From Macrocystis pyrifera (Eukaryota > Sar > Phaeophyceae > Laminariales > Laminariaceae): 64,000 nt of DNA. The notes below the pieces were generated by a model, which ran no database searches, had not been told where the DNA came from, and saw only the letters and a program-made list of their open reading frames with translations. Both the position numbers and the translations under genes were made by a program. The DNA lies in NCBI GenBank assembly GCA_031763025.1, contig JASSKH010000038.1:1777001-1841000 (forward strand), read 5' to 3'. Shown here piece by piece: positions 23,582 through 34,899 of the stretch. Position 1 is the first letter of the stretch. Each line of letters begins with the position of its first letter.

Positions 23582-24152
23582 GTGAGTATGCTTCTTCTAC
23601 GCGTACTTGCCTGTGAACGGGGACAACGGAGAGTCTTTGATTGTCTACAGCCGGAGTCAAAGCTGCTGACAAACTAAACGCGCCCACGCCCGTTCCCATT
23701 GGGCGAGTCATTCTTATCCCTACGAACACTGCTGATGATGCAAAATGTATCGGATTGCGTACAACGACCCACTTTATATGCACTTGCTACATTCTTTGCA
23801 TTTTAGTTCGAAGTTAGTTTTAAAGTATAGATGTGTACCAGGTATTTGTTGCTCCTTAAAACGGGCACGTACAGTTAGCCGTAAAGAGGTGAATATCCTG
23901 CTATTTTACTGTATATCTGGCACAACATTATTAAACGCCCTGGCACCAGGCTTAAACTGTAAAAACGTTCAGCGAATCGCTCACTTTAGAGAAGTGGTGC
24001 TGAGAGCTTAGAATGAACACGTTGCCACAGAAAGACAGGAGAGAGGAGAGCAGTTATTGCTACATTGCCACGTCTGGGAAAGTTACCCGCTCCGTCATTC
24101 ATTTGTACGCGCTGTTCTTCTATTGCCATGCCCGAACGATGCTACCCCTGCT

Positions 24153-24306
24153 ATGACTACTGCAATCATAATTGCTACTAAACTACTACTAATAACAGCA
24201 GCAGTCAGTCAGTCAGTCAGTGTGGTTTTTGATAAACAAGGATGGATGCAAAACCCCCCTATTAATCAAAGGTATGCCAAATTTGTCGCAGCAGGGCGTA
24301 CTACGA
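24153..24306 (+). CDS. Candidate first exon of a secreted protein
   Basis: An ATG at 24153 opens 51 codons that begin with a textbook signal-peptide pattern (MTTAIIIATKLLLITAAVSQ). A mixed mature part follows, containing W-M-Q-N-P-P-I-N-Q-R-Y. It ends at CTACGA|GTAAGT, a strong donor in phase 1. Without splicing the frame closes two codons later. The following exon is not certain. The nearest in-phase continuation after 'aaag' at about 24363 would add about 18 residues and a stop, giving a very small secreted peptide. The cysteine-rich frame at 25925 is another possible partner. Confidence 0.4.
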
Positions 24307-24317
24307 GTAAGTATTAA

Positions 24318-24340
24318 TATTGATATTATTAATATCAATA
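24318..24340. repeat. AT-rich perfect palindrome, 11-bp arms
   Basis: The arms TATTGATATTA and TAATATCAATA flank a single T. A (TACA)n run follows at 24342-24360. Both lie in a presumed intron. Confidence 0.85.
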
Positions 24341-24615
24341 GTATACATACATACATACATAAAGCTTCGTTCGCGGAAAGAACACTCAACAGCCAATCTC
24401 GACAAGGCGGCATATAAAATGTGAGTTTTGAGAATTTTTTCGATCTCAAAAAGCTTCGGTTTATTTTTCTTTCAAAAAGGGAGTGGTGGCGTTGGTTTAC
24501 CCTTCTAGAACTACCGCAGTCCCGTTCTGTGGACAGACCACTCTAATTCTAAGTACTTTGTCTCCAAAACGGTACTGCGGTCCCCAAACGCGGTGGGGAG
24601 CTCCAACGGCAGTAG

Positions 24616-24725
24616 TATTACGGGGGTCCATAGTTAACGGGACCAAATTTTGTTAGTAAAAATAGGAAAAAAAATATATGTTTTTATGTATACCATAGGT
24701 CCTATTAACTATGGACCCCCGTAAA
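24616..24725. mobile_element. Palindromic MITE, copy 2 of 6
   Basis: It begins TATTACGGGGGTCCATAGTT and ends AACTATGGACCCCCGTAA, the exact inverse over most of 30 bases. The centre is 'taaaaatagg..tatatgttttt'. The right-hand TA is lost (GTAAAT). Confidence 0.9.
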
Positions 24726-25058
24726 TCGCCCGACGGGATATAGTTGTAGCTGTTGTCAACTTCTTCTGCAACGCTTAGGATGGCGTACGGCGTAGTATTG
24801 CTGTCGCACGTCGGACGATGCCCAAAAAGGGCCCCCTATACTGTCATGCTTAGCGCCGTCAAGACTAAATAAAACAAAACTCTCCTTCGCTCGTACCGAT
24901 CGATATAGATAATGTTTCCAGTGGTGTCTATCGTCATCGGGGTGACATGGTGGGAGAATGAGTGTCGTCCGGACGCGCTGCGTATGATAACAGAATGGAC
25001 TTCACGTGTTACAACAACAAAGTTACCGAACACAAGAATAGGTAGGGTGTTTTTATAC

Positions 25059-25174
25059 TAATACGGGGGACTATAGTAAATAGGACCTACGGTACATACA
25101 AAAACCTATATATTTGCCTATTTTTAGTAGCAATATTTGGTCTTATATAATATATACTGTGGTCCCCCGTAATA
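25059..25174. mobile_element. Palindromic MITE, copy 3 of 6
   Basis: It has the same ends (TAATACGGGGGACTATAGT, and its inverse ending CCCCCGTAATA) and the same 'GGACCTACGGTACATACAAA' inner segment as copies 4 and 6. It lies only 330 bp from copy 2, in the same orientation class. Confidence 0.9.
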
Positions 25175-25241
25175 CAACAACGATAAATTTGATCAGGTAT
25201 ACCTGGTGTTGTTTGGGTAGCTACAATCTACCGGCCAACGA

Positions 25242-25645
25242 GTGAGTGTGCGCACCACCACAGCGACCTTGTACTCGCTTGAATGGGATAGTTCGACGAT
25301 GACAGCATACAAATCGGTGTTGGCCTTGTTGGAGGAAGAGAGAAAGCTTCATGGATCTGACACCCTTCCCTGCATAGCAACCACAATCAATCAATGCCGT
25401 CGTGCATGCATGTATGCATGTGCATGCTCGCATGCATGCATCGTATCGTAGATAATACTACTACAAGAATATATTATGCAACGCAGCGAGCTTTGGTGTT
25501 TAACGTCTACGTGTCTACTCTGTGCATATATTGTCAGTCAAGACTCTGTCATGTGTATAAGACCAGCTCAGTCTTAGACACACCGAAAGCAAGAAAGAGG
25601 CGTTTGAAAATACTGGTCCTACTTGTACAAGAGACAAGATGGTGA
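25242..25645 (+). CDS. Possible exon(s) of an unrecognised plus-strand gene
   Basis: Two protein-like stretches occur. One (about 25225-25400) reads Y-S-L-E-W-D-S-S-T-M-T-A-Y-K-S-V-L-A-L-L followed by E-E-E-R-K-L-H. The other (about 25549-25643) is bounded by TATTGTCAG| and GATG|GTGAGT and encodes a basic stretch (TPKARKRRLKILVLLVQETR). The second has good splice signals. The phases of the two do not join directly, so further exons or another model are needed. A GCATGCAT-rich run at 25403-25442 separates them. Confidence 0.25.
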
Positions 25646-25924
25646 GTATTTCGTGTCTCCACCCGCATATTTGCATTTTGAATGCAACCCAATTCAACGC
25701 GAAAAAACTTACATACCGGGAACCTGGTATCATATTACACGTACGTACGTGCGTATGATATACCGAAAACTACAGTAGGCACGTTACGCCCGGATGTTCA
25801 CTTTTCATGACTCACGGCGATTCGGGTCTGTGTTTCTGTGCGGTTCATCCACGTCTCTCTCCTTGACGCGAACCCGGTTTTGTCGAACACGAACATACTA
25901 CGTGTGCACCATCGCCGTCATCAT

Positions 25925-26207
25925 GCACGCGGTCTTTTCCACTGGCTGCCACCCAGCAGGGGTCATCAAAAGGCTGGCAAAGCCGGTGAAGCCCGCGCCG
26001 ACAACAGGCGGTGGCGAGTGCTTGCAGGACAAACTTACGCCGAGTGGCCCGAGGACTGCGTCATGTATTTTCCAGAAAGACGAGGACACGATAGGTGCTG
26101 AAATTTTAAATATTTGCATTCACCGCTGCAACCACCCGGACGCCTGCAACTGCTGGGCGGTCGGTCACTATGCGTTGGACCGCCTGAAACTGCTCCACGA
26201 TTCATAG
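25925..26207 (+). CDS. Cysteine-rich small protein (94 codons from first internal ATG)
   Basis: The open frame from the ATG at 25925 to TAG at 26205-26207 stands out by GC-rich third positions and by seven cysteines: a TGCHP near the start, GECLQD, TASCIF, NICIHRC and NHPDACNCW. It ends L-K-L-L-H-D-S. The frame stays open upstream to 25794, and a spliced N-terminus is possible. A secreted, disulphide-bonded peptide is a reasonable reading and would fit the signal-peptide exon 1.6 kb upstream, but no splice chain linking them could be proven. I do not recognise a family, and no copy exists in the other two units. Confidence 0.4.
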
Positions 26208-26919
26208 CTTTGAGACACCTAGATACCTTGCGATCCACAACACGCCCATCGCGCCGCGTGGGCACTGATACTCATTATCCCTTCAGCTGTATAATAGTGC
26301 TTCTGTTAACAATATTAACTATTAATAGTTGCCCACAATGCGGCTGCTCTTTTCTCCTGTGTTTTTTGTCGACGCCTCGTCTTCCGTTCCGGGAACGTGC
26401 GGCCAATTTCAGCAATACGCCAATATATTATTAATAATATTATAGTAATACGCTCACACATAGCATGCTATTAATACCGTACACTCGTGTCTCCATTGTT
26501 CTGGATCTGAACCGTGAATACTTCTTTTTTTTTTCTTCCATCAATAAGTAATGGAACACTTTCTTCCTCCTGTTTCATTTTCCCCCCGTTCCTTCATCTT
26601 GAAGCAATACAAGCAGCAAGTTTTGTACGTGATTGCGACGCGCGCTAGGGCGGCATGTTCTCTCCTCTTCTCTTGCGCTTGTCGTTACGGTAGAGAAAAA
26701 GTTACGCTGCATTTTATCTCCCGACTGCTGCGCGGAGCACCAAACAAAGTGCACTGCCTCTGTCTTTCTCTTCGTCTTTCCTACGTACCAGATACAGCAT
26801 AGCAAGCCGCTTCGTCGCCGATCATGTCCTACTGTAAGGTTCATCAAGCACCCCAGGGTAAAATTTGGCGTGTGTAAAGTGTTGCCGCCTTCGGCATATT
26901 TCCCATCGGTCTTGGAAGC
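26208..26919. other. No gene recognised
   Basis: Small AT palindromes (AACTATTAATAGTT near 26318 and ATATTATTAATAATAT near 26424) and a T-run at 26524-26534 are the only structures. Short frames on both strands look random. Confidence 0.45.
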
Positions 26920-27028
26920 TATTACGGTAATCCATAGTTAGTAGGACCTACGGTACACACAAAACCCTATATATTTCCCTAATTTTACTAACAATATTTG
27001 GTCCTGTTAACTATGGTCCCCCGTAATA
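26920..27028. mobile_element. Palindromic MITE, copy 4 of 6
   Basis: It starts TATTACGGTAATCCATAGTT (two mutations in the G block) and ends AACTATGGTCCCCCGTAATA. Inner text matches the other copies ('aggacctacggtacacacaaa', 'ttactaacaatatttggtcc'). Confidence 0.9.
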
Positions 27029-28162
27029 GCTGTAATCCAAACGCTATTATCAGGAGGAGCAGAACAAACCGAAACTGTCTTGTAGAGGGATTACATGTTG
27101 TGCCCGAAATAGCCAGTACGTGCATAACCCGGAGACACCCAGCCTGCTCTAATGTGACGTTATTCTTTTGTCTGGAACTCCGAGTCTAGCTAGCTAGCTG
27201 TTTGAACCCGTCAGCCTTTCACTTCAGTTTTCGTGGTAACACTCGAACAAACACAGTGCAGACTGTGACCCACCTGTTTCTACTCTTAGCAACGGTTGTG
27301 GGTGTGCATATGAACAGTCTAATGCATGTTGTGCAGGCAAACGAGCTAATTCCGAGTACAAAAAGGAGGCGCTCACCATTTTAAATCTGGTGCTCAAAGT
27401 CCACCCGAAATAGATTAATCGACCTGACCGTTCGTTGTCGACAAAATGTGCACAGGTAGACCTGCGCGCGTTACACCAATACAACACGAAGAGCCCTCAT
27501 TGTCACGGTATGTTTGGCATGCCTAACGCGAGGGCCACCATCTACCTAGCGTGTCGATACAATACAGCGCTTATCTTAGACGGTATCGCTGCAGAAAAAT
27601 AGCAATCACGCGTGCTCTGACTTGCATACACACCCGCTCACTTCGCGCATCCATGCACGCATGCATGTATTATGAAGTATACCAGCTAAGAACAACTTCC
27701 ATGACAGAGTCATACCACGTCTACTAAGGTAATTTCGTTGTCGTGCGCATGTAAAAATCGAAGTTTGGCCGTGAAATAGCCCTTCAGCTACGTATCGCAG
27801 CTGTGGAGAACATGAAACAACACAAATATTTCGCAACATCGACCTTTGCCTACGTACCGCGGCGCGTGATCATGAGCGGCACAGACGCGGCGAACATTGA
27901 TCTGCAACAGGTATCATCCGTAGTATGCCTTAAACCCACACCTGAAACTCAGGCAAGGGAATCAACATGAGAGGAGCGAGCAGCTTCGCGTACGAGCAAG
28001 ACCACTATGAATATTTTGGACCCCACGTGTTATATACGTACACTAATAGTCTTCCCCACGCCGTCGGAATTTGCTGTTCAAATATGAACACATGTTTTCG
28101 GTACGCGGGAACTTCACCTGAAAGGAGAGCGCGTGGACTTTGGTTCGCTCTCCCGGGGGTAG
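27029..28162. other. No firm gene; possible upstream part of the plus-strand partner gene
   Basis: Near 27930-28000 the text 'aaacccacacc' and, further on, 'TCGCGTACGAGCA' resemble 'aaacccacgccagctgacttcatg' and 'TCGCGTATGAACA' at 42231-42290 (B) and 54451-54510 (C). This part of the unit is therefore probably homologous. The B and C text reads A-D-F-M-L-Y-V-E-S-D-x-V-A-Y-E-H-R but is not clearly preserved here. Confidence 0.3.
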
Positions 28163-28375
28163 GTGTCGAAAGCTGCAGCAGGAGATGCAAATCAAGAGCC
28201 TCGTTGTTGGCGTGCCGAAGTCGTGATGGGTGCACAGCGATCAGGCGGTTTCTTTGTGAAGGGTGTAGAAATGCTGTTTCCTTGTGGGAGTGAGGCAATG
28301 GGGGATCGCAAATTCCCTGTGGGTTCGGGTGACGAAAGAAGCAAAAAACAACGGAAGGATAGAGCGGCACTTTGA
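28163..28375 (+). CDS. Exon-like segment of plus-strand partner gene, unit A
   Basis: The segment follows GGGGGTAG| and reads V-S-K-A-A-A-G-D-A-N-Q-E-P-R-C-W-R-A-E-V then V-M-G-A, with the frame open to a stop at 28375. Units B (42589) and C (54798) carry the same start after CTGTAG|. The C version reads V-S-K-A-N-A-A-A-A-E-E-Q-E-R-P-P-C-W-Y-T and then E-I-V-M-G-A. Conservation of C-W-x-x-E-(I/V)-V-M-G while DNA changes supports coding. Beyond V-M-G the similarity is weaker (V-E...P-C-G). The exon may end at ATGG|GTGCA or run to the stop. Its function is unknown. Confidence 0.4.
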   Translation: MSKAAAGDANQEPRCWRAEVVMGAQRSGGFFVKGVEMLFPCGSEAMGDRKFPVGSGDERSKKQRKDRAAL

Positions 28376-29272
28376 TTTTTTTTGTTTCGGAAAGGTTGCG
28401 GGCTTACTCGCGGACGAAGATGCCTTCACCGTTGGATTTATGCGGGCCGTTGTTCTCAAGCTTGTACCCGCATGCTTTATACCGCGGATGCCACGCCACG
28501 AGAGAGCGCGTGGTACTTTTTCGCGCTAACCTAGACCCTGGTACTATGTTTTTGGTGAGGCAGCATGCACGTTGAGACCAACGGGCGTGGGTGACAATGA
28601 CCCGAGCCTCTTCCCAGACCGACCGACGAAAACTTCAAACCGACTGGTCCACCGGGGATACCGGAGGTACACGCCTGGTGGCTTTTGTCGGTTGGCTGCT
28701 TGAACACGCTTCTAAAACATGACCTAAGAAACATGGGCTGTGTGTCCCGTGCGGCGATCCACCTGCCTCTAGGCTGGGCACAAAGAGGGAGTTATCCTGT
28801 TTTCGCTCATACGTAGGCGACACAGGAGTGCAAAGCAATGACGGTTATACCTCAACCAACGGGAAGAGTCCAACATGCAGGCCTCCATGGAGTACCCGGA
28901 TTCGTGTCGATATCGCCTTTCGCCGGCCGAAAACTGATGTTCAACACGAAAGGAGAGCGACACGTTGTGGCATACGTGCGAACAAGACAGGGCGGAAGCA
29001 GAGTAGTCGCGTAGTTGGTGTACATACGGCAACCCTAGAGGCGCTGCAGCCAAGTAAGCAGTACGCCTATACACCAACAACTTGGTCACTCCCTCGCCAG
29101 GCACCCTGTACGTATGAAGTCCCCTGGTATCCGTGATAAAACGATTTCTTGCCGAGCGTGAGCTGAAACACTCCCGCGCTGCTCTGTGCGCAACTAAAAA
29201 CGGCTTTTGAACGAATGTGCCGCCAGGGAGAGTCGGCAAGGACAACACGCGAGAGCGACGACCATAACTTAC

Positions 29273-29524
29273 ATGGAAGTAGCCCATGAAATGGGTCAAC
29301 AAATTGATAGCGGCTTCTACCGCACGTGTCACGTACTGTATGTGCCTTTCATTTTTTATTGAGTCCGTAAACGTTCGTAGAGTCACCCTCGCAGCTTCTC
29401 CACCTCTACATCTTGGTGACATCAAGTGATTTGGTGCATCTGAGGTGGGCCGCAAATCTCCAGAGACACTAGCCAAACTGCCAACATCTGTGAAGGCCGA
29501 CTCAATCAACACCTCGTGCACCGC
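29273..29524 (-). CDS. Candidate exon, 84 codons, unrecognised protein
   Basis: On minus the segment lies between GGCATAG| and CAT|GTAAGT and is open for exactly 84 codons, phase 0 at both ends. It encodes a soluble-looking stretch with T-F-T-D-S-I-K-N-E-R-H-I-Q-Y-V-T-R-A-V-E followed by A-A-I-N-L-L-T-H-F-M-G-Y-F-H. The donor is a perfect GTAAGT. The frame happens to stay open for a further 166 codons past the donor, which is probably chance. No flanking exons were established, and no copy was seen in units B or C. Confidence 0.4.
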
Positions 29525-29807
29525 CTATGCCTCTCTCCGTAGTGCATTGCTGTTCTCGGAATGATGACAATGGGATTGTTTCGGTGAAGTACATAGCCAT
29601 CCGCGATGGCGGTACCGTATGGGTTGGCTGACCGGTCCACAGTCCCAGCACCATGAGGGGGTGGGCGGGGCATTTTTTTTCGATTAACTCAACCCAGGAC
29701 AAGGGATAAAAACGACAACTCTCCAGCTTCGACTGCGGGATATCACCCCAACGATGATCTTGACAATTGAAACAGCCGATCGGTCCGCAATTCAAGAACC
29801 CTGGCGC

Positions 29808-29829
29808 GGGGGGGGGGGGGGGGGGGGGG
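29808..29829. repeat. Poly-G run (22)
   Basis: Twenty-two consecutive G, the longest homopolymer in the window. It produces poly-Pro or poly-Gly in frames crossing it. It could form a four-stranded structure. Confidence 0.9.
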
Positions 29830-30062
29830 AGGGCAATTTGCCGCAGAGACATCGTCGAGAACATGGGGCTACCGCGAGCAGTTTTCAGCGCCAAATACGG
29901 GCTATGGCACTAAGCGGCGCATCGCCCGTTTCCACGTCGAATATCAGGAACATGGTATCAGGCTACATCGACAAAACATCTTGGGCACAGGAGGGTCGTA
30001 TGGCTTGGTCGATTCTGTGATTCTACGCCAAGGCGCTACTGAGATTTCTCCTATCCAACGTG

Positions 30063-30437
30063 TCGTGCGATATTGTACCGCGGCTCGAGTATGAACAGTT
30101 TACACTGTTCGAGGAAGACAAGCCACACGTTCTAATGTTGACAATACTTCAGACAGAGCGGATGGAGACTTCAAAGAGGCCAGCAGCACAGAGCGTAAAC
30201 AGAAGCGGCGGCAGCACCATTTATTGCGCGGGCAAGATGTATGACGGGACAACGAGCATACCCCACCGGCCGGACCTTACCGTGACGTACGTCGCGCCTG
30301 TTTGGTGCTTTTCGTTGTGTCTCTACGGCGAGCTTCTCGCTCGCAAACATCAAACTACCTGCTTCGGAAAAGGCCTTCCACATGTCAAGTATCCGGCGGG
30401 TTATGGAGCCCGACCCAGGACTTACCCTTACGATTTG
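30063..30437 (+). CDS. Candidate exon of an unrecognised plus-strand gene
   Basis: The frame runs from about 30063 to the donor TTG|GTGAGC at 30437 with no stop. It encodes C-D-I-V-P-R-L-E-Y-E-Q-F-T-L-F-E-E-D-K-P, then a Ser/Thr-rich part and a hydrophobic stretch (VTYVAPVWCFSLCLYGELL). The acceptor is unclear: a TGA lies 11 codons upstream, and GCCAAG|GCG is a weak candidate. A possible last exon with a very good acceptor (TTTTTTGTTCAG|) lies at 31189-31284. The phase-0 donor and a phase-0 reading of that exon would join, giving a short Leu-rich tail. No family is recognised. Confidence 0.35.
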
Positions 30438-30842
30438 GTGAGCAGCAGTTCAAGATGAGCAAGTGGGTATCATTAGTAATCACTGGCGGAGGGAAAACAA
30501 TAACTGGTCCCCCCCTGTTGAGCACGACACACATACCTCACGAGCATGCGTACAAAGTCGATTTGGAACGGCGGACGGGGTTGAAAAAAAAGGTCGATTA
30601 CAAAGGCATTGCATAGCCAACGAACGATTGCGTAGTAAACAGGCCAAGACTGCGAAACTACGAAATATTGGTGCTTCCGATCGAGTGATATTGTCAATGA
30701 AAAAACTGTGATTTCTCGTGATGTGTTGTCAGGTGTCTATCGCTGTCATTGCCCCACCGCGTACTTGTGGTTCAACCTGCCAGGATCGTTTGCCATGTTT
30801 TTTTAGAGCAGTAGATCCGTCGATAGGGGATCGTTACTTCTT

Positions 30843-31284
30843 ATGCGAACTTCGACGGAGCCATGCTTCTACAATGCGGTAGACGGGGTACGTTGGGGTT
30901 TTTATCGCTTTTGGCGGAGGGGTGCACTGAACCGATCAACTGCCCTTTTGCATGAGACAATACACGCAAGCAACATATTGCGTGATTTGAAGAGTTATGT
31001 GACGAGACGCGTGCTACGATTGAGGCAGCGATTCTTTGCCAAAACAAGTCCGACTGTTTACTGCACTCCTACGCCGAGGGAGGCACCAAATCTTGAATCG
31101 TGTTTCTCATTGTTTTTCGTCACGCCCCTTGGCCATGCGCGGTATTGGTAGGGCTAATCGTGATTGTTTTTCCGACTTTTTTGTTCAGGCTGGAGATATG
31201 GCGGCCCTCGTATTGCGAGCCTTGCAAACGTTGGGCGAATCGCTACCGCAGCATGCGTCTGTTTGCGTTATATGCCCACTATAG
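30843..31284 (+). CDS. Candidate two-exon gene end with a 41-nt intron
   Basis: An ATG at 30843 opens a frame (start M-R-T-S-T-E-P-C-F-Y-N-A-V-D-G-V-R-W-G-F) that reaches R-Y-W just before a stop. TATTG|GTAGGG at 31147 gives a phase-2 donor, and TTTTTTGTTCAG|G at 31188 gives the acceptor. Joining them yields W-L-E-I-W-R-P-S-Y-C-E-P-C-K-R-W-A-N-R-Y and more to a TGA near 31288. The alternative is that the same terminal exon belongs in another frame to the exon ending at 30437. Only one of the two can be right. The composition of this reading (higher GC at third positions) favours it slightly. Confidence 0.3.
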
Positions 31285-31289
31285 CTGAT

Positions 31290-34200
31290 GGGATTTTTTC
31301 TATCGGGTTGGGCGTACATCTATTCTCGCGGTAGACGTTTAGATGATGCCCAGCGCTCTTCATATTCGAAACCCAAAAAGATGCACGTGCTCCCTCAAGT
31401 ATGCCAGCATATCCGTACTCTAGGTCTCCATTCACCGAGGCAAGATTAGGAGTAGCCCTTCGACGGTTTGATTCATCCACCCCGAACGCCGCGGCTTATC
31501 GGTCGAATGGCCATGCAGTCCGTGGAAATCCAACGGCGCGTAGACGACACATGCATCCATCCTCTTCTATCGTGTTTCGTTAACATTGTTGTTCCCATCC
31601 GCTAGGTGAATCCAGAGGAAAACACATAATATACGGAGTACAGTAGTTCAACTCGCTACTGGCACGCTTTATCAATACGTTCCTGGAACATGGTGGGCCC
31701 CTTGCGCATCGCCGCCGAGACAACAGGCGAGTTTGCTTCGCGTCAAATATGGCATTGGCTGGCGCAACCCCGCTGGGCGGGCGGGGGAGAGGGGGTGAGG
31801 GGTGTGGCGGGCACGATGTTTAAGCGGAAGAAACGTTTTTTTTTTTTATTCTATGTCATTCTTGATATATGGGGAATACAATGATGAAGAGATAGGTAGG
31901 GCTCCTATGGGGTTGGTGCCGGCAAGGACGGGGGGGAGAGGACTGGTCGAGAATGATGTCGTTGTGTGCACCCGAAACGTGGTTAGCGTACGAGTATGGA
32001 AAGAGGGTTATAGACTGCACAGGGTCATATGGCAATCATATTGTCAGTGTGAACATCACAGTATAGCAAGATCCCTTATACACCGCGATCACCGTGTTCC
32101 GTTATATTCAACATGGTGCAGACAGATCGGTCACGATATTGGCGGAAGCGGGCAGTGGGTATGTCGTCATAGCCTTTCGGGCATGTTTGCAATTCTTGCG
32201 TTTCCCACACTGCAGGAGTGGTGAAAAATCACAACCAGCGCCAACCTAGGTACGAAAAGTGATGACTCAACTTAGCAGCTCCGAAACCTGTGTTCAAGCT
32301 TCGAGCAGAAACAAGATTCACCAGCTCCATCCCAAGACTGTACTATGCGCATGCACATGGATCGAAACCTGGCATGTAGCAGTAAGATGAGAAAGTTCAC
32401 GAAATACTTGGTACACATATTCAATGTAGTTGATCTTGTTTGCCCATGAATTGTCGTACCCGGTACGCGTCTGGCGATGATTTTCCCTTTCGACGTTTCC
32501 TTTCAAAATACATCTGTGGGCAATAGTAGTCACGAGCAAACATGGATGGGTGCATACTTACACCACTCTCTGTTTGTATGTTCTAGATTTCTCCCGGGTT
32601 GTGCTCGCCTGCAAACGCCCATGACCTGTATATTATGTGGTTGTGTTGTATCATGTTGTTAAGTACTGGCGTATTTCTTCCTTCGGGAGGTATAGCGTCT
32701 GCGAGTGGACCAAGTGAAAACTGCTTGGTGGGCACCCACCCAACAACTGCCGCATGCGCATACTCTGAGGACAAAGTACAGCCATGCAGTGGACGGCATG
32801 GATCGCGGTCGAAACGGCAAAGCCAAGGGACATGTCGGCTAGCGACTTATTGTATTGAGCGGCTGAGTACTGATGATCAGTCGCGAGGCCTGGAAACCCC
32901 GTTACAAATTATTCTTTTGTATCTCCGTAAGGGATCCGTTCATGGATGGTGCAACATAATTTCGAACTCTAGGTATGTTAGGCCTAACCAACGAGGATCG
33001 CGGTCGCACTAACTGTCTAGGGAGAATGACGTGTGCATGACGACAATGCTTCGAGCATGCATGCAACGCCTCCCAGTATCATAGATACATTATAAATGTG
33101 TCCTGTTGCTCTCATCAATATTTGTTTCTTCCCTGTTCGCAACTCGATCCCACTCGGGGCAATGCCGTGCATGTCATCAGCCGTACTGGGGTCGCGACCA
33201 GTTACGGTGGCCATGGTGCGACAGCAATTGGTGTCAACACGTTTCGAGAAGACAGTACAAGAAAGCTGAGGAGCGGAGCCTACTAGGAAGCAGTAAGACG
33301 CTTTGAGGCCACCAGTCAACGTCAAGGAAACACCAAGGTTTTCTGAAATCGGAGACGCCGTTAATGGAGAACGATGTGTGTCGACGCTCTTCTCTGATGT
33401 ACTCGAAGGATGCACAGCCGGTTAAGTCGCCGGAGTGCAACTAGACATGGTGATAGGGCGCCTGGAAGCTGCTTTTTTTCTTGGGATTGGAGGGTAAGTC
33501 CCACAAAAAACACCCCGCCTGCGGCTGTTTGGGCTGTGACTATTGTATAGGCACGGCCGAAGAACACTGCGGTGGTAACTAGCAGCAGAGGCAGAACTCG
33601 GCCAAGGCATGTGTGGAGGCATGCTGCCTTAGGGGTGCACCTGCACGTTTCGGAATCTCCTCGCTTGAGAAGATATGCATCTCTCCCCAACAGACTGGCC
33701 AAATATGCACATGTAGTTGACAGATCTAAGGGCCTACAGTAGTAGGTCCGCGACGAGCGCGGGCGATTGTAAAAACAAACGATATTGAGTAGTTGCTGAC
33801 TTCAGATTCTCCATCGGTCAGAAATACGTCTGGTCGAAAAATGCTACCGATATCGTTTCATGCGTCTGCATCAAAACCAACTACATAATTGGTCCGCCGA
33901 AGGCTCCAACATATTTTGGAGGATACATGTGGAACGTTTCAATCAGGTGCGACAGGTGAGAATGTGACCGAGCGATCCACGAAGGGGTGCGTCCACGTCC
34001 GGCGAAATAGGTGCGATTTCGGCGTTCTTAAATAGCTGGAGTAAGGGTCGCTCGAACGTAGGTGACGGGAGGCTCTTCAGGCGCTTCAAGTACGCGGACG
34101 GATGTTGCACCCTTTTTACGTCCCTCTGAAAACGTATGTTGCCCAAGGGAACTAGCCCAGACCTTTATCAAAAGTCAAAAAAAGCATTGGAAGTGGCCTC

Positions 34201-34899
34201 TACCAACCGTAGATGAAACCTCAGATACACGGCAGGATCGATTGGACACAAAACAGTGATGAACGAAAGTATGATAAAAAACCCGACGGAACGTTTCATG
34301 GTTCATAGTAGCTGTTATCCGGGGACAAGATGAACCACCACCTTCGTTGCACTAGCCATGTCCTACAGGATGCCCAAGTCCGCTTGGGCGCATTCGTGGT
34401 GGAAACAGGAGAGGTGGTGGTGTCCTATCCACAAGCGTAGAAACCTCCCCGGACAAACGATCCACCCAATAAAAGAATCCATCTATGATGAACGCCGATG
34501 ACAATGTGGGCGACTTGCAACATCAGAGGGAGCTCCACCATCCTTAGCAGCACAAACGCAGCAGTCGCAGTAAAGGCCGTTGATCACAAAACCTTTGTGG
34601 CCCTTGAAAGACTAGTCTGGACGCGACAGTTCAACTTAATTTAGCGCTCGTGTGCTAGCAACGTCAACAAGTCCGTACCCAGCTACGGCGCTCATCGGAA
34701 GATGAGTTGCGTATTGAACAAGCTCCTGCTATACGTGGGCCTCGGGTTTGGATCACGTCCAGTACCCATACGTTCGACCCGCGAATTTTATATCGCATAG
34801 CCAAAGATATGCATTGTCAGCTCCCTTAGTGATGCGTCAACTGGGTACGTCACGCGATGCGGTGGTTCTAATCCGCGTAACACATTTTCCTTGCTGAGC
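31290..34899. other. Accessory stretch without a firm gene
   Basis: Protein-like fragments appear but no consistent gene model. They are plus 31690-31884 (64 codons with a hydrophobic C-end), plus about 31940-32224 (two competing frames), minus 33361-33702 (113 codons with a hydrophobic segment VLPLLLVTTAVFFG) and plus 34062-34259. The poly-T at 31838-31849 and GGGCGGGCGGGGGAGAGGGGG near 31776 are low complexity. This stretch corresponds to the distal part of unit A and may hold decayed exons. Confidence 0.35.

Noticed and set aside
28769-29272. Continuation of the 250-codon minus frame beyond the donor at 29273
   Set aside because: The part after CAT|GTAAGT loses protein-like character. The strong donor suggests that only the first 84 codons are exon.
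15830-33680. Similarity 'TAG|GGGTGCACCT.CA' at about 15838 and 33636 that might mark a shared plus-strand exon
   Set aside because: Only about 20 bases agree well and the reading continues differently. Too short to claim homology.
33943-34146. Minus frame with a faint ankyrin-like flavour (P-L-L-Q-L-F-K-N-A-E...)
   Set aside because: The spacing and the key G-x-T-P-L-H and G-A-D positions are absent. Probably coincidence.
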